From Larimichthys crocea (taxonomy: Eukaryota > Chordata > Actinopteri > Sciaenidae): DNA of 64,000 nt. Below, piece by piece: positions 13,801 to 26,513 of the stretch (positions are counted from its first letter, which is position 1; every line of letters starts with the position of its first letter). Made by a program: the position numbers and the translations under genes. The DNA lies in the NCBI RefSeq assembly GCF_000972845.2, contig NC_040027.1, positions 14,375,760-14,439,759 on the forward strand. The letters are read 5' to 3'. The notes under the pieces were generated by a model that was not told where the DNA came from, did no database searches, and saw nothing but the letters and a program-made list of their open reading frames with translations.

Positions 13801-14832
13801 TACATAATCTGCCCATATCCGAATATAACTGAAAGGTAGTTTGACATGGCCATTAGAAACGATCACAAAATAAACGTATGCTCTAATAAGCACAGAATTT
13901 TAGACACCTGTCAGATCACACATCAGAAAACACGTTCACACTGTGCGAGCATGCGTGTCTTTCATGCTTTTTGATGATTTTGGCTGTGTCTAATAATACG
14001 TAACGATACCATAGTTTTGCCAGGTTTTTCCCCAATAAAAATAAAAGCATTTGCATGCCCTTTATCTCAGAGGGCGCAAGTTAGCTTATTATTACTAGAA
14101 AAATAAAAGAGTGTTAATGAAAGCCATAGCAGGGAAGGAAGCTTCGCGGACCACCTGTTCAACATTTTCATATTCAGTGAAGAAGAGCTCAGGTTCCCAT
14201 ATGAGCACCTTGCCATCTGTTTCAAAAAATATATCGAATTTTGGTATTCAAGCACTATGCATGCTTTGCTAAACACAGACACCTGAGAGCTTTCTAATTT
14301 TAATGTCTGCATTGACAGTTTTTGCAATACACCGTGTCTTGGTGCATTTGCTGTAAATACAGTTTAACACAAATAAAGCTACGTCTACGTGATAATACCA
14401 ACAAATCAAGTCTACACTTTTCTATTAGAATTGAAAACACACAAGCGTGACTACAACACTGATGAAATTGTATCTTAAATCAATTATAGCGAGAACCATT
14501 AGTGTTATCAGGACATGCAAACATCATTTTGATGTAGCTGTTAAGGGAGTTCTCAGCAGCTTATCAGAAATAATGCCAACAAAGAGCCAGCTGATCAGGA
14601 GACAAAGACAAAGAATCACTGCTGGCTTAACTAATGCACAGCAATGTGATCTATAAGCCTACAGTAAATTCATTACGAACAGGTATTTTTATTTTGATAT
14701 ATTCTTTCAATTTATTCTCAATTTGAGTAGTCGCTCCCTATTTCAGGTGCCAATGACAATACATGCGACCTAAAAACAACCCAGATGCACAGATAACCAT
14801 TTGCTGTTGTCATATTGTTTGTTATAAAAGGT
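10841..14832. other. Unique non-coding DNA, no gene seen
   Basis: Four kilobases without a recognised gene or mobile element. An RFX-type X-box lies at 12,293-12,306 and a G-rich run at about 13,538-13,551. Confidence 0.5.
12293..12306. promoter_or_regulatory. X-box-like RFX site
   Basis: GTTTCCATGGCAAT matches the palindromic RFX X-box GTTNCCNNGGNAAC at all but the last base. X-boxes drive ciliary and other RFX targets. It is isolated, so function is unproven. Confidence 0.25.
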
Positions 14833-14944
14833 CCTCGAATGACCCACTTGAGGCTGGCTACAGAACGAGTCATTCACCATAAGTCCCCATGTTAAAATGT
14901 CCAACTTCACAGCAGAAATAAACATGTTCATTCTTTATATGGTC
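14833..14944 (+). repeat. F1 dispersed repeat, copy C (deletion derivative)
   Basis: About 90 bases of the F1 left half, ending in AAATAAACATGTT, are joined directly to CATTCTTTATAT-GGTCA, which resembles the extreme right end of the family. The roughly 350-base middle is missing. This looks like an internal deletion that kept both ends. Confidence 0.65.
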
Positions 14945-16129
14945 ACATTAGACAGTTACAGCAATCAGGTCACTAGTGTTAATTGCTGTTTTATAATAAA
15001 TGTATACCCTTTAAATGCAAAGTTATTGTTTTTTTACATCCAAATTGTATTTATACTTCTTCAGGTTTCCACAGAGTCCATGAAGCTCAGTAATGTTTTG
15101 TAATTGTTTGTTTTACAACCATTTCCTGTGTCTTTGAGGAGCACTACATGCCTCATACCTCGTGACCTGTATTTTCAACTTTGGCCACTAGGCCAAAATC
15201 ACCACAAAAGGGTCCATTTAGCCTTGCAGCGGTGCTATGAAAGTCATGACTTGAAACCTACACTAAATAATAAATCAATTCCTGTGCTGGAAGGCAACGT
15301 CAGCACGAATGTGAGAGCACTTCTATGGAGCAGCAGAAATCTGGCTTATGTCTATCTGAGGACTAAAGAACAAACTGGACAGAGCTTCATTTGAATCTGT
15401 CCTTTTCCCACATCTTCTATCTTAAAACACATGACTTCTCATAACCAAGACTAATCAAATCAATTAAGAATGTATCATGGGAACACTTACTGTACGTCAT
15501 TAAGAAAACCTCTTGCCCTTTAGCCAACTTTTGTTTCTGTGGCGCATATGCACTGACAAGGCTGGGGAATTTAAACTAATGTGGATGCCAAAACCAAGAT
15601 GTGACAGACCATTAATAAAAAAATATGGATACAATAACTCAATTTTGAATTTGCAATACATTTAAACATATAGTGTGAATATATACATCTATAAATCAAA
15701 AAAAATATAGTACAAATATATTTTTGCCCTCCTGTGTGAAGAAGTGAATAAAAGCTTATTATATTTAATTATCATAATTATAGAAACTGTTTTTGGATAA
15801 TGTACTAATTAAATATTGTTAAATCAATATGAACATGAAAAAACTATAGATGGCATTGCCTTTTTGTGATCAAGTATGTCAGATTTCTTTAAATATTTGC
15901 AGTTAAAAAGCTACATGAACAGATAATGTGTTCATCACTTTTTATCAAAATGTGAGGAAATTACAGTAGATGGAAATTTACTCAATATTTCAACATATTG
16001 GTTGCAATCAGTACTGAATCAACACAAGACGGATCGAATGGTTGGAAAATGGATATACAAGAAGATACAAATGAGCCAGATTGTTTGTTTAAAAGCACAA
16101 ACACAAATTACTTCAATAAAAATGGTCAA
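14945..16129. other. AT-rich non-coding DNA
   Basis: No gene recognised. The sequence becomes very AT-rich at about 15,600-15,970, leading into the L1 remnant. Confidence 0.45.
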
Positions 16130-16520
16130 CGAGAAGGAGAACTCCTGTCAGGATTCATCATATGTCTGCTAATATTCCAGATGTTTTCTCTAAATGTTTT
16201 ATGGGAATGTCCAAAGATTCAAAACTTCTGGAAAGATGTTGTAAGATGTTTGTTAGACATGTTTAATACCAAAGTCTCCTTAAAAGCCAAACTCTGTGTA
16301 CTTGGAATATATACAAAGAACTTTAAAACCGAGAACAAAACAGACCAAACCTCTGGACTTTGGACTTCTATAAGCAATGCATGCTAATGCACTATGTTAG
16401 AAGAGTTTGGACACACCATCACTGAACGGATTAGGCTTTCAGATTGTTTTGCTCTGGAAAGACTAACTTACACTGCTGAGGGCTGAAAGATTTTGTCAAG
16501 CTCTGTGAACCGTACATGAG
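16130..16520 (+). mobile_element. L1-type LINE remnant (ORF2 C-terminal end)
   Basis: The frame at 15,998-16,387 encodes a segment with VLWECPKIQNFWKDVV, the pattern found near the C-terminus of vertebrate L1 ORF2 just after the reverse transcriptase. Downstream, at about 16,455, another frame reads LERLTYTAEG, like the later conserved MEK(I/L)TY stretch, so a frame break lies between them. Reverse transcriptase and endonuclease domains are absent. It is a dead 5'-truncated fragment. The exact clade is uncertain. Confidence 0.6.
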
Positions 16521-18663
16521 TATCACTGAAGATCGAAATGTAGGCTATCGTAATGTACCTAAACGGAAACTGTAAATAATGTTGGAAAATATTTGATTTT
16601 ATATGTATTATAACAGAAAATGTGTGTATGTATTTAGAAATATATAGACACCACCACTACAGCTGCAACAGCTCTTTGTAAGGTAAAATATACATTAATA
16701 TTGTTTACAGGGAAACAATGAAAGGTAAATAAAATGAAATTAAAAAGACAAACAGGAAGGGAATTACAGCAGTGTTCACAGAGGCCGCTGTGGTGTGTAA
16801 ACAAACAGTACTGTAGTGTTGTGAAAAAGGAATTAGGTCAAGTACTTACCCAAATTTTAACACTAAGTGGCGGTGGGGACGACAGGATCAGACACCTGGA
16901 AAGAAACAAAGAATAATTACTCAGCTCCACAATTAGAGCAGCAGAATTGTTTCACAAAGAGACGATGATTTAGAGCAGAGTGAATGTGGATCAGTTCATT
17001 TAAAATGTCCGATACTGGGCCGCAGCGGCTGTGTTTAATTTATCTCAGCGTCTTTCATTCACTTGTTTACTTTAAGAAAGTTAGTATTGAAGTGCAGCGC
17101 TCAACTCCTGAAGTGAAATACTAACTTTTGACTGCAGGGGATACATTCAAAAATGATAATTGTGACTGAAATTTCTATTTCTGGTGTTGTGAATGTCCTA
17201 CATTCTGTTTAGATACAGGTATGGGTGGGGGTGGAATGATTTTTTTTTTTGTCTCCAGGGCCCAAAGATGTGTATTCCTCTTGCTGAGGAATTCTTTTGT
17301 TCTGATAAATTGACATTGTCAGTTTCCCCACATTGCCACGGTGTGTCATATACTATAGGGAGCAGTAGTGGGAACACAGATGCTACGTACAATTGGCGTC
17401 AGTCAATGTGACAGTTCTTGTTTTTTCTTTTCTTTTGAGGGAGGGGGGTCTATTTTTCTAAATCTGAACTTCCAAGTCGAGGAAGCAGGAAGGAATAGGA
17501 ATTAATACACCTACACTCCCTTTCTCCCTCCAGAATGGCAAAAATCTCTTTGTACCCACATCGTAATTACTGGTGGGCGCCAGTTTGGGATTGTTATCCA
17601 TGCCTCCTTTTTTTTTTGCAAGTATAATACAATGTTTTGAGAACATGCAGCTGACAACTAAGTCTTTTCTCAACTTCACTTCAGTTTCTTTTACGCTGTG
17701 CTAATGTTAAAGAACAAGTATCGCTTGAAGTGGCGTTCCTTGTTCTAGCATATGCTCCCTATTTTCAGAGGCGCTGTTTTTCCACAAGCACAGCGAGTAG
17801 CCGGGCGCAGAGGAAAAGTAACCAGCAGCTGAGGGGTGCCGGGGACATGCTCCTCCAGGGAAAATGATGTTGATGAACAAACTCTATTTTTGTGTCTTTT
17901 CGTGCAGTCTGACACTCTGATTCTATTCAAAAACGCAGCCTCGATTACTGAGTCAGTTTAATGTGTTTACCTCAAAAACTGTTTTACTTTCCACTTTTAA
18001 TTAGGAGTTTGAGCGTTGAGCAACGAACAGTGATGTATACACAATGCTTCTCTTTATTACTATCAGTTGTTTTTTATTAAGGATTGTTAAAACTTTGTGT
18101 CAGAATACATAAAAATAACCAGATGAAGTGTACATACCTTCTCAAACCAACTTTAATCAGGGCAATGTGAACAAGATGTATCTATTGGACCTGAAATGTT
18201 GATTGTTTGATTGATAGAAAATGAACCTGCAACCATTTTCAAAATAATTTAAGTAAATTACCAAGAAAAAACACCAAATATTTCCCAATTCTGGCATGAG
18301 GGTTAACTGTTTTTCTCTGTTTTCTCATTGTAAACTGAATATCTTTGCTCAGCCAAAAATTTTATATCCTCAATTAAATGTCCCAAAAAACTGTCTCGTT
18401 TATTCAGACTATTCACTGTCAGCACTCTTTGATAGGATTTATTTTTGACATATAAAACAGTAAAAAAAACAAAAAAAAGCACCACCATTAGCGCAGCTGC
18501 TGCCCCCCTCCCAGTGACACCATCAAGGCCAAACTTTTGCCGTTTACATAAACCAGTACAATCTGTGCCATCTACCCATACAAGGTCGACTGAGAAAGTA
18601 ACAGCTAACTGGGGACCTTATTAAGCGTTAAGGAAATATGTTTCACTTCCTGTTTGCTTGTCT
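16521..18663. other. Non-coding DNA, no gene seen
   Basis: Short frames only. A somewhat GC-richer, non-repetitive stretch at 17,440-17,930 includes CGTAATTACTGG and could be regulatory, but nothing specific supports that. Confidence 0.45.
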
Positions 18664-18760
18664 TAAATTGCTATGCGGTTTTATTTATACCTTTATTTAC
18701 CCAGGGTGGATTTACTGAGCACTAATATTATTTTTCAGTAACTCCATCCCTTAAACATAT
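18664..18760 (-). mobile_element. Retroposon 3' tail fragment
   Basis: On the minus strand this reads CTGGGTAAATAAAGGTATAA followed by ATAAAA, the usual ending of fish non-LTR retroposons. Only the tail and a short stretch of 3' UTR-like sequence remain. The family is not determined. Confidence 0.4.
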
Positions 18761-19584
18761 TCACACCTGGAACATTTCTAATACAAACAACAGTCTTTTA
18801 CCATCATGACCTTCCACAGCTGCATGAATTTTGTTATAGGAATTCATGTATTAAAACCAGTGCTCATAGTCATAGTTCTCTTCAGCTAAGAAATCTGTGT
18901 TACCAAAACAAAAACCAAAACAGAAAAGAAAAATGTTTGATATACAGTAGTATTAATAACTGACCAGACAAGTGGAGGACTTGAAACCGATCCACTTAAT
19001 TTGATTGATCTTTGGCTTACAGTCTCTGAGCTACAAATCCTAACAAAAACAAAAAATTTTCAGCATGTTCGCTGCCAAGACATCTGGAGAAGTAGCCAGC
19101 AAAAGAAGGTGTTGTGTAATTGATTTGGCCAGTAATAGTGGAAAGCACAGGTCAGATGGGCTTGTGGGTTTGCGTTTGTCTCTCAGCTGCCAACTGTAGC
19201 CAACCCAATAAGATTAAAGCAGAACCTGGAAGACAGTTGTAGCTAGTCATGGTTCAGGTTGGTCAAGCAGAGACACAGGTGGGTATTTTTTGTAACCTGG
19301 CACCATTAGTATGCCGTATAGTTATGAGCACTTCTTGTTTGCAATGCACCCATGGATATTCAGATAACTATGGCTGGATTACTCATTATTGTCAGGCATG
19401 TTCTCGTTACAAAGAGAATCTGTAAAGCAGATTTCTAAACTTTTCTTCATAGATAATGATTATGTGTAAGCCACTTTAAATCTAAAAATATGTGTATCAT
19501 CTCTGCATGTTCAGAATCAATGAGATATAATTCAATTAAAATTTTTGATGCAAATGACAGCAATCAGCCACTAAGGGAAATAAC
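18761..19584. other. Non-coding DNA, nothing recognised
   Basis: No gene, repeat or clear regulatory motif stands out in this stretch. Confidence 0.5.
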
Positions 19585-19992
19585 TTTATTTCGCTGATTA
19601 ACTAGCTTTCTCAATGTCGGCGCTCCCTCACTCTCATTCACTGTCTATGTCGCTAGACCACTGCTTGTGAGCCAGACACAGACTTCGAAGCTGAACACAA
19701 CAGGTAGAATATCAGAGAGTTTAGTCCATGAATCCACCGGTCTTTCGACATTTCAGGCTGACTGTGGAGGTTTGATCGGTGTGATTATCTGATTGGTGGC
19801 CGCAGCGTGACGCCGGACTGTGTTTTTCCAAAAGTTGGATTCGGCTCAACTTCAGCCGCAGGTCAATGCATTTTTTGGCGTACACCCCTGCGGCTCGCAT
19901 CGCCGCAGTCAAAACGCATTTCCCCGACACAAATGAATGGAAAAGCTCACATTTTCACCAAAGCGCCAGATTCTGTCTGAATGCGCCCTTAC
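19585..19992 (+). repeat. Dispersed repeat family F3, copy 1
   Basis: About 400 bases alignable by eye with 25,184-25,594 in the same orientation. Shared blocks include TTTATTTCGC-GATTAAC, TTTCTCAATGTCG, TCATTCACTGTCTATGTC, GAACACAACAGGTAGA and CAGATTCTGTCTGAAT. It is CpG-richer than its surroundings and has no coding potential. It is probably a non-autonomous DNA transposon; the class is not identified. Confidence 0.65.
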
Positions 19993-22444
19993 AGTTTGAA
20001 AACAAGCTTACACAAATCAAGCCTGAAAGGACACAAAGTCTTAGCCAAGTTTGTTAAGCAGTAATATCACCACACTAATAAATTAAAGAGACATCAGGAC
20101 TCTCAGCCTGAAGCTACGGCCAAATCCAAAGTAAAAAATGTTTTGAACTGAGCTGTACATGTGCCTATTCTTAAAATACTGTGCGTATCACATTCTAACC
20201 TGCACTTCTTTTAACCTGCACCTAATTAACCCACGTACAGACCGGCTATTTACATTATATTGAATAGAGTTAAATAGGTTATTCATAAAGATTTGCCGTC
20301 ACACTCACAGACCCTGAGAAATGTTCAGACTTTTTTTTTTTAAATAGTCAAATAAAATGAGCCAATTTCGCTCAATGCCAAATCCATTATGATAACTTAG
20401 GTTAAACAATTTTCAGCTTTGTAGACCAAGGGAGAACAAAAAACACAATGAGTTAAAAACGTGAATTATCAAAGCCATTAAACATTCAGATAAAGTAATT
20501 TGCTATCAAACACAAGTGATCATCCAAGTACATTAGACCATTAATGCATTTCTAAAGACTCCCAGTCTGTCAAAGAAATGTAATTTAGGCCCTGAAAAGG
20601 TCTTTATTTATCAGGTTATGATGGACGGGTTTGAAAGAGACTAAAAACAAGTGTAGGCCTACATAAGTCACTCTCCTCTTTTCAGCCTTCATGCTGGATT
20701 GGTGATCATTCTGCTATTTCTGTAGGTTATATATGATGTGTCTGAATACCTATGATGCTTTCTTAACAACAGCTGACCCAAAGATTATTCTCACACAGTC
20801 ATATCCAAAGTTGAGAAGCGGTGGGTCCATTTCCTCCGTGGACACATTCTTTCTAAGTGCTTCTACAATGGACAGCTTGATTGGCTCTTAATGTTTACAG
20901 CCTGAAAAGAGAGTCCAAACCAATGAAAAATACATATCCCTGAAAACACCTTGGCCTTTTCCCTGGGCTTTATGGTGTATTTATAACCACTTCTTTAAAG
21001 CATCGCAGCAAAGTGAAAGGCACGTTCAAATTAAATTAGAGCATGTTACCTTTTCTGAACCTGGTACAGTAGAGCACCACTGGGCTTACAGGAATCTGCC
21101 CGGGGGCAGACTAGAGTGCAGGGAATAACCTTGACAGGAAGCAAGTGGCTCATTTGATTTAGACCTGACCTGCGAACCGTTCATGAGAGCTTCACCTGGA
21201 CCGGCTCGCACTTATAGCTGAGGAGGCAGCCGGGCTGAGTGACTGTCAGAGCTCCAGTTTGAAATTTTGATTATGGCTCTTGTAGATGAAAATTACAAGA
21301 GTCTTCTGAAAATGCTCTTGTGAAAGTATGTGTATTTACATCTTCCTACCTCTGCACAGAATTCAAAATTCAGATCCTTTGTAACTGATAATACACCTCT
21401 CTTTGAGGCCTTGTATTATTAACCTTTCAGGCAGTACATGCAGGGAATGTAGAGTGGAATAAACGCCAAAAAAAAAAAAAAGCTCTGTATATTATTTCCC
21501 TGTCTTTTCTTCAACTTCAAGCAGACACACACAGTAGATACACTATTATTTTCCACAGTATGTCATTCCTCACCTGCCCACAGGTTGCCTCCACTGAGTT
21601 TCACTTGGCCAACTCAGCTGATTACCAGGCTGACGCAGCGGTCCAGCTTATGTTTGTTTGCCTAGTCAGTTTGCATGCTCGATTACACCTGTACGCCTGC
21701 TGCCGAGTGTATGCCTGAACATTGACCGCTACAGTTATGCATTCATGTTTTGTGTCTGCATTTCTATTGCCCCATGAACCAGTCCCAAGGTTCACCATCA
21801 CAGACTCTCGGACTTTGACATTCATTTCTGATAAGTCTGTGAGGGCTCCGGACTGTTCTGCACTCAAGTGTTTGAACTCTCTTACAGACCTTTTAAGCCA
21901 AAATGTGCGCTTTCTTTAAACTTCTTCAGACTTCATAACAGCCACAGAAAAGCCTCTCCACAGGTAACAACACATTTCCAAGGTGTTGTCCAATTACTTA
22001 TAAAGTATTTGGAGCCTGCACTCATGAGGGTTTGGCGTTTAGGGTGCACATCTACACTGGTCCTGTCAATCTCAAGTGTGACTTTGGTGCAGCATTGCAG
22101 TCTACCTCAATAAAAATCAATCTGCGAAGGCAATTTTTGCTGCAGTCAATTCAGTGATTATGATTGGCTAGTGGTTATCATGATTGTTGAGCTGTCTTTG
22201 ACAACAATATCACAAAGAGAGTTGTGTGAGTTTTGTAATCACTGTGCTTAAACTGAGTTTATGATGAAAAGCTCTACAGAGGAACAGATCTCTCCATGTT
22301 GATAGTTCCATTATCTCTGGCAGCAAGTATGCCAAATAAACATACATTTCTTTCCTCTTGCCTCCTCCATCATATCAAATCACACTTGGCCATTAGCTTG
22401 AGCATCATAGAAGCTTGAAGAGCAATATCATATTAAGACATCCC
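19993..22444. other. Non-coding DNA; GC-richer segment near 21.1 kb
   Basis: No gene recognised. The stretch 21,040-21,260 is non-repetitive and GC-richer and could be regulatory. A run of 13 A lies at about 21,469-21,481. Confidence 0.45.
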
Positions 22445-22610
22445 CCCTCAGTACAGTTGGCATGAATGGGGAAAATTGGCTACAGAGACCAAAACTGTTT
22501 TTTGCACCAGGCTGTAAACATGTTTATTTCTGCTGTGAAGTTTTTGTATTGGGGCTTATGGAGATTGACTCACTTCTGGTGCCAGCCTGAAGTGGCCGTT
22601 CGAGGAACTT
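22445..22610 (-). repeat. F1 dispersed repeat, copy D
   Basis: Reverse copy of the F1 left half only, from CAGTACAGTTGGCATGAA to GCCGTTCGAGGAACTT. The right half with the CRE is missing. Confidence 0.8.
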
Positions 22611-23105
22611 GATAAGAGCACAACACTCAGCAGCAAGTCTGTCAGTATCTAGTCTTTCTGACTCTGTTATGATAGCTTCTGTCTGACAGGATAGACAGAC
22701 AAATCAATACAAGCTTCTCCTCCATTTTTCTGCTTATCAGGATGGCGAGTCCTGTCCCGTCTCATATGCGATTGGTTGCCTGAAAAAGGAGCAACAGTGA
22801 TGACACAAATGTCTATCTGAAAAGTTTTTCCAACTAGAAGCCGAACAAAACAAGTCGAAGCGCTCCTTATTGGAAACAAACTATGATACATATCTATATA
22901 TCAATCAATGATTGCACAGTGTCATGAGGTGAACATGAATTCTCTCTTCTGTACTCTCTATCATATCGGTTGCTCGTACTGATTAACCTAAATTGGATTC
23001 CAATAAAGATACAGAAAGCAAACAAAGACAAAAGCCAAGGCTTAACTAAATGGACTAAATGTTTCCGGCGCTGTTAAGAGCACTAATGCAGTAAGATTTA
23101 GACTT
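22611..23105. other. Non-coding DNA, nothing recognised
   Basis: No gene or repeat was identified between the F1 copy and the GGTGGA hexamer block. Confidence 0.5.
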
Positions 23106-23153
23106 GGTGGAGGTGGAGGTGGAGGTGGAGGTGGAGGTGGAGGTGGAGGTGGA
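23106..23153 (+). repeat. (GGTGGA)8 purine-rich hexamer repeat
   Basis: Eight perfect GGTGGA units followed by GGGGGCC. The strand has sixteen evenly spaced GG pairs with one-base loops, which favours two-tetrad G-quadruplexes. It would read as poly-Gly in one frame, but no open frame or splice context supports coding. Confidence 0.95.
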
Positions 23154-23879
23154 GGGGGCCTCCACATACTGTTGGTTTGTCACAGCATCGAGAGAAAAGC
23201 TTCTTTGTGTGCGAGTTTACTCTCACTCTTCTCATGTCATATCTAAATACATTTACAGTTAAACGGTCATAGTCTGGGTTTTAGCAAGTTGCCCTTTCAT
23301 TAATGGATTATCCGGTTGTATATGATGTAGCGTGCTTTGTGGATCAAATACCATCATAGTGCATCATAGTCGCTCTAAGTACTGACAGACAGCCTGTATA
23401 TGGCCTTCTCTCTTAAATCCCTCCAACTTTTATTGTTGTAGCAGCACTGAATTAGTAAGGAAAAAAATCTAGAAAGCCCTTTATTTGTTTTGTCACCTTT
23501 GAGGGATTTTTTTTTATAATTGTTAGTCTTTAACAGTTTTTTCTTTTGTTTGTTTTTGTAAATAATAATATTGAGATGTGAGCCCCAGGCATTTTTTCTC
23601 CCACACTTAGCGATGGGATGACAACTTGTATAGTAACTGTATCTCAGTGAAGAGCGGTTATTATAAAGTTTTGGTTTCTAATAATGTCATCTGGAGACAC
23701 CACTTTGTTTACAGTGATACTTTTTGATGTGTTAAGAGGACACTTGTTTTTCTGGTTGCTGCTCTTGTGGTATGTCGCCATTTTGAGTTTGTTTTGCTGC
23801 ATTGTTGAGATATTCTAAATCACAGGTAGGTGACAACAAAATTAGGACTCTACGCCTTGTGAAATAAAGCAAAGGAGTG
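23154..23879. other. Non-coding DNA, nothing recognised
   Basis: AT- and T-rich sequence without an identifiable gene or transposon end. Confidence 0.5.
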
Positions 23880-24203
23880 AATCTCCATCAATCTCCAGCT
23901 AATTTCTCCATTCATGACAACTGTACAGAGTCTGAATGTTTATAAAACCTATATTAAGGCGTTAAATTATGTAGAATTAAGAGTGTGGACGCTTTGATTG
24001 TTAGGTAGGTGCTGTCACAGGTAGCTTGTTTGAGCTTCATTGAACCCGTCTCAGGTCCATAGATGATCCACGTCCCATTTTTAGATTAGCCAGGAGGCAG
24101 AAGAAGCAGGACTGCCAACATGAAGGCAGCCAGAGCCACCACAGCGGCTCTTCAGAAACCTGTGGGTGACGTCACGGATATGACATGCATTCTTTCTGCC
24201 GTA
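23880..24203 (+). repeat. F1 dispersed repeat, copy E
   Basis: Forward copy of the F1 middle and right half, starting around TTCATGACAACTGTAC. It keeps TTAGATTAGCCAGGAGGCAG, CTTCAGAAACCTGTGGGTG and TGACGTCA at 24,167-24,174, with a degraded right end. Confidence 0.8.
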
Positions 24204-25183
24204 AGTAGTATTGACCAAGTACTAACACCTCAAAGCCTTACACAAAGCCTCATACACTCATTCCTGAAAGGAGCATATCACATCACGAACATGGATCAAC
24301 CCATCTCTGATTAATATATGAACATTACACATGTATAGCATTAATGTTCTCCCTGGTAATAACGTGTCACTTCTCTATTTTGCAGACGCTGTGTCAGAGA
24401 AACTCACAAAGTCATAGTGTGATGTAAGACTTGATGTAAGGACGTGTCGAGGGGGTGAATGTGAGGTTATGTGACTCAGTCCCAGGTGTAACTCTGCCAG
24501 AACAGAGACAGCGACTTCCCACCAGTAGAATGATTTGGGTCAATAGGTAATTGCATTCCTGGACCACAGGGAACTTGTTGGCAATTAATCCTGCCAATGA
24601 GCCACATGAAATATGCCTACGTACAGCGTGCCAGTAGACTGATAAATGCAGCTCAGCTAACATAGCTCTTTCAAGGAGCGAGTAAAAGAATTTCTGCTGC
24701 TGACATCAGCGACTCGCAGCTTACAATGACACAATAAGATTGTGGCAGAACAAACAGTGTTGTGCCTGATGAAGCAGAAAATCACAACTCTCCCTACTCA
24801 ATTAAGCACTGCCTAAACTTCTCAAACACAGCTCTGTATTATCCCCAAAACTGATACTCTTAAACATCAGGTTTTACCGACTATTTCAACAGATTTTTTC
24901 TGTCAGCATCCCAAACCGCCCTTTCCTTTTCTTCTGTTTTCATCCAGATCAAGAGAAACACCTGCCAGGTTAAATGTTCAGTTCAAAATAAGTGTAGACT
25001 TACTCCAGAAGGGAAATAACACCAGCTTTAAAAGGGTTTGTCACATCATTTTTAACCCCTAAAAAGGTTCATTCAGACAGGATCAGGCACTGCAGTAAAT
25101 GGCCAGTTTTTTCCAGCATGAGGGAGGCACCTGGGGGTCTATTTGTGCTAAACGTGACCGCTGTGAAACAATCAGGAAATACG
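24204..25183. other. Non-coding DNA with a possible enhancer
   Basis: No gene. The stretch 24,540-24,730 is dense in homeodomain-like motifs (GGCAATTAATCCTGCCAATG) and is listed as a finding. The rest is featureless. Confidence 0.4.
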
Positions 25184-25594
25184 TTTTTATTTCGCCGATT
25201 AACCGGCTTTCTCAATGTCGACGCTCTCTAATTCTCATTCACTGTCTATGTCTCTCGACCACTGCTGTCTCTCTCTCTCTCAAACCATCGAAAACATGCA
25301 GCATAAATTGTGAGCCAGGCTCAGATTTCGAGGCTGGTTACATGAAATAAACAAAGCCAGAACACAACAGGTAGAGTATCAGAGTTTAGTCCATACTGGT
25401 CTGATCGTCTCTTTGGTGGCCACATGGTGACGTAAGGCTGCGTTTTTCCAAACGTTGGATCTGGCTGAAATTCTCGGTTGCAGATTGCTGTTTTTTTTGG
25501 TGGACACCCCCGTGGCACAGCCGTAGCCAAAACAGACTACCCCCACTTAAATGAATGGAACAACCAGCAGATTCTGTCTGAATACGGGCTAACA
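25184..25594 (+). repeat. Dispersed repeat family F3, copy 2
   Basis: Same orientation as the copy at 19,585-19,992 and alignable over nearly its full length, with an extra CT-rich insertion near 25,265-25,285 and several indels. The differences indicate two old independent insertions more than a recent duplication. Confidence 0.65.
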
Positions 25595-26138
25595 CCTCCC
25601 CGTTATTAGTTGATATCCCATTATAGCTTTTCTGTCAAGAGAGCTTTGTAATATGAACACTTGATGCATTGAGAAGACTAAAAATAAATGAACAAGCCTT
25701 CTATTTAACCCTGTTTCACTACTTGTTGATATTTGTTTTAAATTGTAACAAATCATATCCACTAACATCCGTCATACTTATTATTCTAATCTGATTTATG
25801 AGGTTTGCAGTTTATATATTTTGGCACATCATTAGTGGCTCTGTGTTTTGCCAACAACATGCTTCAGTAATTTGACTGTCTTTAGAGGGTGGCATCTGTC
25901 ACTGCATGCTGCGCGAGTCATTGTGTAAAGTGTCCCATTAGGCTCGAGCTTCTGCCTAATCTGAGATTAATCAGTTAGTGGCATCTGATCCTAAATGATA
26001 GGGACACAAAGAAAAGGTCACTTCTGGCACACAATCACTCTACTGTCATTATGACAGTCACGAAAGTGACAGTAAAAAAACAGCAAACAGAAATTCACTA
26101 ACAAGTGAATAGGGATGGATGTTGAGAATGTTATCACC
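25595..26138. other. Non-coding DNA with a small palindrome
   Basis: Contains the perfect inverted repeat ACTGTCA-TTA-TGACAGT at 26,042-26,058, two MEIS/TALE-like TGACAG sites head to head. No gene recognised. Confidence 0.4.
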
Positions 26139-26513
26139 CAAGCAGCAACCTCTGTGAAGTCAATGTGGAAGTGCCAAAAACTGCAGTTCTTCAAATGTCC
26201 ACTTGAGGCTGGCTAAAGAACAAGTCAATCTCCATAAGTCCCCATGTTAAAATGTCCAACTTCACAGCAGAAATAAACATGTTTACAGCCTGGTACAAAA
26301 AACTGTTTTGGTCTCTATAGCTGATTTCCCCATTCAAGACAACTGTACTGAGTCTGAATATTTATATAACTCACCTAATTATATTAAGGCTTAAAGTTAT
26401 GCATGATTAACGGCGAGTGGGTGCCATTACAGGTGGCTTTTTTGAGCAACGAGGCCACAGGTCCGCTGATGATCCACATCTTTGCCGGTTTTTAGATTAG
26501 CCAGACTCAACAC
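26139..26513 (+). repeat. F1 dispersed repeat, copy F
   Basis: Forward copy starting at the family's left end (AGCAGCAACCTCTGTG) and running to TTTTTAGATTAGCCAGACTC. The right terminal block with the CRE is lost. Confidence 0.85.

Noticed and set aside
23106..23153. Poly-glycine coding repeat
   Set aside because: The GGTGGA run would encode glycine, but no usable open frame or splice signals surround it.
24120..24314. Frame of 64 codons as a small gene
   Set aside because: It lies in F1 copy E and is not kept open in the other copies of the repeat.
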